From NCBI RefSeq assembly GCF_937616625.2, contig NC_065575.1:34037001-34101000 (forward strand): a stretch of 64,000 bases of DNA. Reading direction: 5' to 3'. Every line of letters begins with the position of its first letter. Position 1 is the stretch's first letter. The notes under the pieces were generated by a model. The model did not search any database and had not been told where the DNA came from. It saw only the letters and a program-made list of their open reading frames with translations. A program made the translations under genes and the position numbers. Shown here one piece after another: positions 58,467 through 64,000 of this stretch. Origin of the DNA: Mercurialis annua (Eukaryota > Streptophyta > Magnoliopsida > Malpighiales > Euphorbiaceae).

Positions 58467-58557
58467 GTTGAAATGAGTAAAATTAATAAGAATTCCTCGA
58501 GAAAATGAGCACTATAAATATATCAAGTACAAAGAAATCTACACATTTATTTTATTA

Positions 58558-58919
58558 CTCCCTCCGTCCCACAAAGATAGGCCATTTGGACAAACACGGA
58601 AATTAAGAAAATAATAATTAGATTAGTTAAAATTAGTTTATTTATGTACTTTTTCATTTTTAGCCTTTTATATTTTTAAAATAAATAAATAATACATTAA
58701 TAACTAATTTTTGTATTGGTGTATTTTACATTGATATTAAAAGTTGACATTTATTCCATATTGGAACATGGAGCAATTAATGAAGTTGAAGATAAAAATA
58801 TATTTATTAGGGATAACTAAAATTTTTAGTGTTAAAATTATTAACCAAAAATAGAAAATGACCTATAATTTAAAACACCCAAAATAAAAAGGTGTCCTAT
58901 TTTTATGGAACGGAGAGAA
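58558..58919. mobile_element. MITE4: Stowaway-like MITE (362 bp)
   Basis: It starts CTCCCTCCGTCCCACAAAGA and ends TTATGGAACGGAGAGAA, flanked by TA (58556-58557 and 58920-58921). The arms pair for about 30 bp. It lies just outside M. Confidence 0.88.
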
Positions 58920-58921
58920 TA

Positions 58922-59344
58922 CTAAATACCATCACAAAGAACTCCAAACTGAAGGAAAATCATATTGCTTCTTCTAATATGAACATCTAAAGTTTTTTGT
59001 TTTTGTTTACACATTTATAAAGTAGCGGTGTGCATGGTCGTTTCATTTAGTTCGATAGTAAAATATTAATATAGCTCAATTTACTAAAACAAACTAAAAA
59101 CGAAACCAAGAAAAAGAGTAAATTTTAGTTCAGTTCCATTCGATTTTTAATTTGACCAAAATAAAAAAATTATAAAAATTTAAATACAAAAAAACAACGA
59201 AAACTAATAGATATTAAGTAAGGGAATCAAGTAGAAATTAAATCATACATTTTAGGCTTAATATTTAGCCTCTAAACTATATAAAGATTTGTTGGCCTAA
59301 TTATATATAATTTAACTTATAAACTATACCATTTTAATTTAGTA
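58922..59344. other. AT-rich spacer between MITE4 and MITE5
   Basis: No gene or repeat is recognised. 59220-59340 has loosely repeated TATAAACTATA-type sequence that may belong to the edge of the following MITE. Confidence 0.4.
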
Positions 59345-59581
59345 TTAATGTCAAAAAAAATCACGAACTTTACACGTTTTTTCATTTTAATCATGTAGTT
59401 TAAATTTTCTCATTTTCATGCACGAACTACCACTTTTTCTCAAATTCATGCACGGTGCTAAGGTGGCAATCATTCATTGGTGTAAAATGACCTTCACCTT
59501 AACTAATTACGCCAATGGAGTAGTGAAACCTCATCACCGTGCATGAATTTGAGAAAAAAATGATAGTTCGTGCATCAAAAT
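59345..59581. mobile_element. MITE5: partial MULE-MITE, interrupted by copia G
   Basis: The left arm has ATCACGAACTTTACACG and TTTCATTTTAATCATG as in MITE1. The inner parts CATGCACGAACTACCAC (about 59418) and, inverted, TGATAGTTCGTGCATCAAAA (59561-59580) pair, with TTCTCAAATTCATGCACGG on both strands. The rest of the right arm would lie beyond the far end of G, outside the window. The left boundary is approximate. Confidence 0.7.
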
Positions 59582-59855
59582 TGATAACATTAATAGAAAT
59601 ATACGAAACCATTGATTGAATAAAAGAATAAGATACAAAGAAATAGAGGTTAACAATAGAAGAAAAAGCCTAAATCCTAGAATAACATAGAAGGCCTTTA
59701 TATAGGCAAGGCTAAGCAATAATAAAAGAAAGTATCTTATACTTGGCCACTACTCCAAGTCATATACTTGGCCACTACTCCAAGTCTTATACTTGGCCAC
59801 TACTTCAAGTCTTATACTTGGCCATTACTCCAATAGCATATTAATTATGCTAACA
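59582..59855 (-). repeat. 3' LTR of element G (274 bp) with a 25-bp minisatellite
   Basis: On the plus strand it runs from TGATAACATTAATAG to TTATGCTAACA. The CCCCCCCTCAAACTCA that follows (59856-59871) is the polypurine tract on the minus strand. Four units of about 25 bp (CTTGGCCACTACTCCAAGTC) stand at about 59736-59832. Each unit contains its own inverted repeat, ACTTGG/CCAAGT, on either side of CCACTACT. Confidence 0.85.
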
Positions 59856-59868
59856 CCCCCCCTCAAAC

Positions 59869-62230
59869 TCATGATGTGATAGCAATAAGCATCGAGAGTT
59901 TGTCAGTCAAAAAACAAAAACGCGAAGAGGACAATGATTTAGTAAACAAATATGCAAGCTGTAAGGAGGAAGATACAAATGGCAATGTCAATGTGCCATT
60001 CTGAAGATGATGGCGAGTAATATGACAGTCAATCTCAATATTCTTGGTCCTTTCGTGAAAAACCGAGTTATGAGCAATCTGGATAGCACTCTTATTATCA
60101 CAGTGCAAAGGAGTTGGTCGCCGCAAAGAAACGCCCATATCAACAAGCAACCATCACAGCCAGACGATTTCACAAGTAGTAGAAGCCATAGCACCGTATT
60201 CGGCCTCTGTTGAAGACCGAGATATAACATCCTGCTTTTTACTTTTCCAAGAGATAAGAGAATCACCCAGAAAAATACAAAATCCAGTAGTAGATTTGCG
60301 GTCAGTAGGATCACCAGCCCAATCAGCATCAGAGTAAGCACATAACTCCAAAGATGAAGTAGAGGAAAGCAAAAGAGTCTGAAACTGAGTGCCACGGAGA
60401 TATCTCAAGATGCGAATAACAGCAGCCCAATGAACTGTAGTAGGAGAAGTAACAAACTGACTGACTATGTGAACAACATAGGCAATATCAGGGCGAGTGC
60501 TAGTGAGATAAACCAAACTTCCAACAACCATTCTATAAAGACTCGGATCTGGCAGTGGAGACCCATCAGAAATAGAGTACCGAGCATTGAGCTCAATTGA
60601 AGTATCAACAGTCTTGTTATCCGAGAGGCGAGCACGCTCAAAAATATCAAAAATATACTTAGATTGAGAAAGAAGATACCCTTTTGGAGAAGAAGCAACT
60701 TCAATACCCAAGAAGTAACGAAGGGGACCCAAGTCTTTCATGGCAAAACTTTGAGTCAACTTAGACTTCAATAAGCTAATACCAACAATATCATCACCTG
60801 TAATAATCGTATCATCAACATAAAGCGAAAGAAAAATTCGACCAACCGAGGTACACTTGACAAACAAAGCAGAATCATGGTTACTTGGGCAAAAACCAAG
60901 AGAAGTAATAACAGTAGAGAATTTCTCAAACCAGGCACGAGGAGCCTGTTTGAGACCATAAAGAGCCTTCCTAAGTTTGCAAACTTCACCAGGTTGGTGA
61001 TCAATACCAGGAGGAGGAACCATATTGACTTCTTCATGAAGGCCGCCATTCAGAAAGGCATTTTTAACATCCATTTGAGTGATATCCCAACGACGAACAG
61101 AAGCAACCGCAATAAGAGTTCGAACTGTAGTCATTTTTGCAACAAGAGCAAAAGTCTCCTCATAATCCATACCATATTCCTGAGAATAACCCTTAGCAAC
61201 CAAGCGAGCTTTATATCTTTCAATAGATCCATCAGCCTTAGCTTTAATTTTATAGACCCAACGAGAACCAATAGCACATTTTCCTGTAGGAAGAGACACT
61301 AAATCCCAAGTATGGGTTTGGTGAAGAGCAGTGAGCTCCTCAGCCATAGCACATTGCCAAAGAGGATCAAGAACTGCCTCTTTGAAAGATGAAGGCTCAG
61401 AAAGACAATGAATAGAAGCAAGGAATGAAGAAAATGAACTGGAAAGACAAGAATAAGCAAAATCAGGTTGTTTAGTAGACTTACGATTTCGTACAGGATA
61501 ACGGTGTTCAGTAGTATCCGCAGTCTCAGAAGATGATTGGGTAGTGACTGCAGTTGAGGGGCCAATAGGAGTGTCAGGATGGCCATCACGAGGTATCTCA
61601 TCATTATCAGCAGTAAAAGGATCAATGTGAATAAGATCAGGCATAAATATACTATGAGAACGGTCAGGAATTGTAAAATAAGGAATATGTTCAAGAAAGA
61701 CAACATGACGAGAAACATATAGCTTATGACGGACTGGATCAAAATAACGATACCCCTTTTGTCCTGCACCATAACCAAGAAAAACACATATGGCAGACCG
61801 TGAAGTTAACTTACTCTGCTAAACATGAGGAAGAAGAACAAAACAGGTCGAACCAAAAACATGAAGAGAAGAATAATCTGGAAGACAACCATACAATCTC
61901 TCATAAGGAGACAAGCCAAAATTATGAGAAGTAGGAATTCTATTAATCAAATAAACAAAAGTAAGAGTTTCCTCCCCCCAAAATTCACTAGGAACACTAG
62001 CAGACAATAAAAGTGACCTAGCAGTCTCAAGAATATGCCTATGTTTTCTTTCAGCAACCCCATTTTGTTCAGGAGTATCAGTGCAAGAAGTTTGGTAAAT
62101 TGTGCCATCCAAAGCAAGAAGATCCTTAAAAGCATGAGAAGTATATTCGCCCCCCAAATCACATCTAAAACATTTAATAACAGCTTCATGTTGAGTTTTT
62201 ACAAGAGAGCGAAACTCATTATAAATGTCA
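59869..62230 (-). pseudogene. Integrase end, reverse transcriptase and RNase H of element G
   Basis: Read on the minus strand from 62230: integrase core with RCDLGGEYTS and TPEQNGVAERKH, then FWGEETLTF and STCFVLLPHV. A TAG follows at about 61818. The same frame goes on with FLGYGAGQKGYRYF, the reverse transcriptase (RWVYKIKAKADGSIERYKAR, ETFALVAK, YVDDTIITGD) and RNase H (YSDADWAGDPTDRKSTTGFC, SSTEAEYGAMA). A TGA at 60154-60156, probably from CGA, interrupts RNase H. The last part (DNKSAIQIAHNSVFHERTKN, DCHITRHHLQ) runs to 59869. Both stops are single-base nonsense changes; no frameshift is needed in this part. Confidence 0.9.
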
Positions 62231-62395
62231 CAAGGGAATGAGACCAAAACTCATTCTTGATGAACTGTTTGTTCAGACTGGAATGAAAGATTTTCTTGAG
62301 TGGTTCTAACAAAATACTTATTATCAAAGAATCCGCCCTCTCCACCTAATTCAATTGTGCAAAGACCTTCAAATATCCTCCAATTTATAGTTCCG
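62231..62395 (-). other. Foreign insert of about 165 bp in the integrase region of element G
   Basis: The integrase reading stops at RRSDFSEL (about 62400) and resumes at YNEFRSLVKTQ (about 62230). Normally only one or two residues separate these. The DNA between reads as an unrelated frame (on the minus strand GGAGGTGGATTAGG-like, with TIELGGEGGFF and ENLSFQSEQTVHQE) and ends in a stop. No inverted repeats or clear duplication are visible, so it looks like filler DNA from break repair or a captured fragment. I do not recognise its source. Confidence 0.6.
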
Positions 62396-64000
62396 AAAAG
62401 TCCGAGCGACGTTTCATAAGATAAATCCAACAATAACGAGTGCATTCATCAATAAAAGAGACATAATAATGAGAGCCCCCCTTTATAGGAACAAGAGAGG
62501 GTCCCCAAACATCAGAATGAATGAGATCAAAAGGTGCAACAAAAAAAGAATTACTTTTAGAAAAAGGCCAAGCAGAGAACTTTGCAAGTTTACAACCATT
62601 GCAATCAGAAATATCATGAGTTTTCAAATCTCCTAAAACTCCTGTAGACGCTAAAAATTGTAATAGAGATCTAGAGACATGACCAAGGCGAGAATGCCAC
62701 AAATAAAACACAGAAGAAGACTGACTCAAACGAAAAGACGAAACATCCACACTAGGAACAGCAGCCGCAATCTTAAGAGTTTTGAGCTGATCCAATATAT
62801 AAAGTCCTCCTTCCCTATGGCCGGTCCCAATCACTTCCTGAGACTTTGGATCCTGAACATAACAAGCAGAAGAAGAAAAGGAAACTAAACAACCATTATC
62901 ATAAATTTGACCAACAGAAGCAAGATTTAAAGTAAGACTAGGAATGTGATAAACATTAGATAAGGACAAAGAAGGTGTAGTAACTGAACCAACATCTTGC
63001 AAGGGCATAGGTGTACCACTAGCACTCATGACAGGAACAAAAACTTTAGGAGTCAAAGAAGTAAAAGATGACAAATTAGGTGACATATGATTCGAAGCAC
63101 CAGAATCTAAAATCCAAGAGGAAGAAGATATACCTGACGAACTAAATGACAAACCTATTTGAGATGAAGCTGCCATGGCATGTGACTGAGATGCAAGGAA
63201 CTGTTGAAACTGCTCAACCATTGATGGATCTAAAGAAGAAGTCGTCAATGCATTGTGAGGGCGAGGATGAAGAGGAGGTCCATTATGAGGAGCTAGTGGT
63301 CGGTAACTCCATTGTTGAGACTGTTGATGGGGCTGTTGCTGAGTATAATGCTGCTTTCCTTTACCCAACTTTGGACATTGTGATTTCCAATGACCTTTCT
63401 GTTTACAAAAACTACATTCATCACGAGCAACAGTTCCATACGGCCTGACTTGAGAATAAAAGTTTGGTCGTGGAGGCATGGAGAAGACTGATGGAGTAGA
63501 GACCGTAGAAACTTCCTTTACAACAGAAGGCTTAAGACGAATTTCCTCAGCCAAAAGTTCACTAACAAAAGAATCAACAGAAGGCAGCGGATGACGATGC
63601 AGAATGGTCCCACGAAGTCCTTCAAACTCATCATGAAGAGCCATTAAGAACTGTACCAATCTCTGCTCCTCTCTTTGTGCAATATAAGGCCCAAAGCCTC
63701 GTAATTCAGCACATTCTGTGAGAGCCAGCTGATCCCACAAATCTGTCATAGCATCATAAAATTCCTGAATACTCATGCTTTTCTGCTCCAGAGCACGAAT
63801 ATCAGACTCCAACTGGTATTGTTTTGCAAAGTTAGACTGTATGTACATTCTAGATAGATGATCCCAAACCTCCTTAGCTGTCTCATATTTTGCTAACTGG
63901 GTACCTATCGAGTGCTTAACAGAGTTATTGATCCAAGTAATAATTTTGGAATTAGCAACTTCCCACTTATCTAACAAAGACACATAATCAGCAGTTGTGC
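62396..64000 (-). pseudogene. gag, protease and start of integrase of element G, open to the window edge
   Basis: The minus-strand frame stays open from the window end; the gag start is outside. It contains the copia gag (WEVANSKIITWINNSVKHSI, LRALEQ-type segment, FLMALHDEFEGLRGTI), zinc knuckle CSFCKQKGHWKSQCP (about 63410), a Gln/Pro-rich stretch, protease DSGASNHMSP (about 63100), integrase zinc region (HSRLGHVSRSL, CNGCKLAKF) and the first catalytic Asp in HSDVWGPS. No stop is seen in this part. Confidence 0.92.

Larger units (their letters stand above)
59582..64000 (-). mobile_element. Element G: Ty1/copia retrotransposon, minus strand, 5' end outside the window
   Basis: The 3' LTR is at 59582-59855, then the polypurine tract and a broken pol and gag reading towards the window edge. 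The frame is interrupted by two stops and a foreign insert. No lineage is assigned. It sits in MITE5. Confidence 0.9.

Noticed and set aside
59736..59832. Possible CRISPR array
   Set aside because: The four 25-bp units are directly adjacent without spacers, inside a copia LTR. Plant genomes have no CRISPR arrays.

Overview
This window is from a nuclear plant genome, very probably a eudicot. Almost every base that can be assigned belongs to a transposable element: Ty3/gypsy chromoviruses and Ty1/copia elements primed by initiator-Met tRNA, Mutator-like elements (MULEs) with 9-bp target duplications, and Stowaway-type MITEs. I cannot name the species. No host gene looks intact. The only non-mobile coding remnant is a two-exon fragment of a sugar transporter (MFS/STP type) at 22.1-23.3 kb.

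Layout, 1-17.5 kb: the 3' end of a Tekay-like gypsy element (A, 1-3622) and a complete one (B, 5050-16400, TSD ACTTG, uninterrupted 1653-codon gag-pol). Both sit inside a much older related LTR (J, 3623-5049 plus 16406-17550). 17.5-24 kb: a solo LTR on the minus strand (K, 17710-19692), unassigned AT-rich sequence, and the sugar-transporter fragment.

24.07-58.48 kb is one nested structure. The outermost layer is an old MULE (M, 24079-58466, TSD GTTGAAATG on both sides). It carries long terminal inverted repeats and a broken FAR1/FHY3-like transposase gene. Inside it lie a solo gypsy LTR (I) 15 bp from its left end, two foldback MULE-MITEs, a MULE-type TIR element (F, 28645-38617), an old short copia (D, 39699-57306) and a Stowaway-like MITE. 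F is itself interrupted by an 8.8-kb Angela-like copia (E, 28963-37751). D is itself interrupted by a second Tekay-like element (C, 40142-51580) and by a solo LTR of the E family (51999-53572). Most of these boundaries were fixed by target-site duplications and by host sequence that reads through once an insert is removed.

58.5-64 kb: another Stowaway-like MITE, a partial MULE-MITE, and a minus-strand copia element (G) that leaves the window at its gag end.

How the parts relate: A and C are copies of one family with near-identical LTRs. B has nearly the same gag-pol but a different LTR front. J and I belong to one older LTR type, and K to another. Relative ages by eye from LTR pairs: D oldest (about 3% differences), then E, then B, then C (two substitutions seen in about 3 kb), which fits the nesting order. 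The most unusual signals are clusters of short CpG-rich inverted repeats just upstream of the TATA box in the gypsy LTRs, and a GC-rich island with a 20-bp perfect palindrome in the leader of E. Percentages and counts are from reading, not from a computed alignment.
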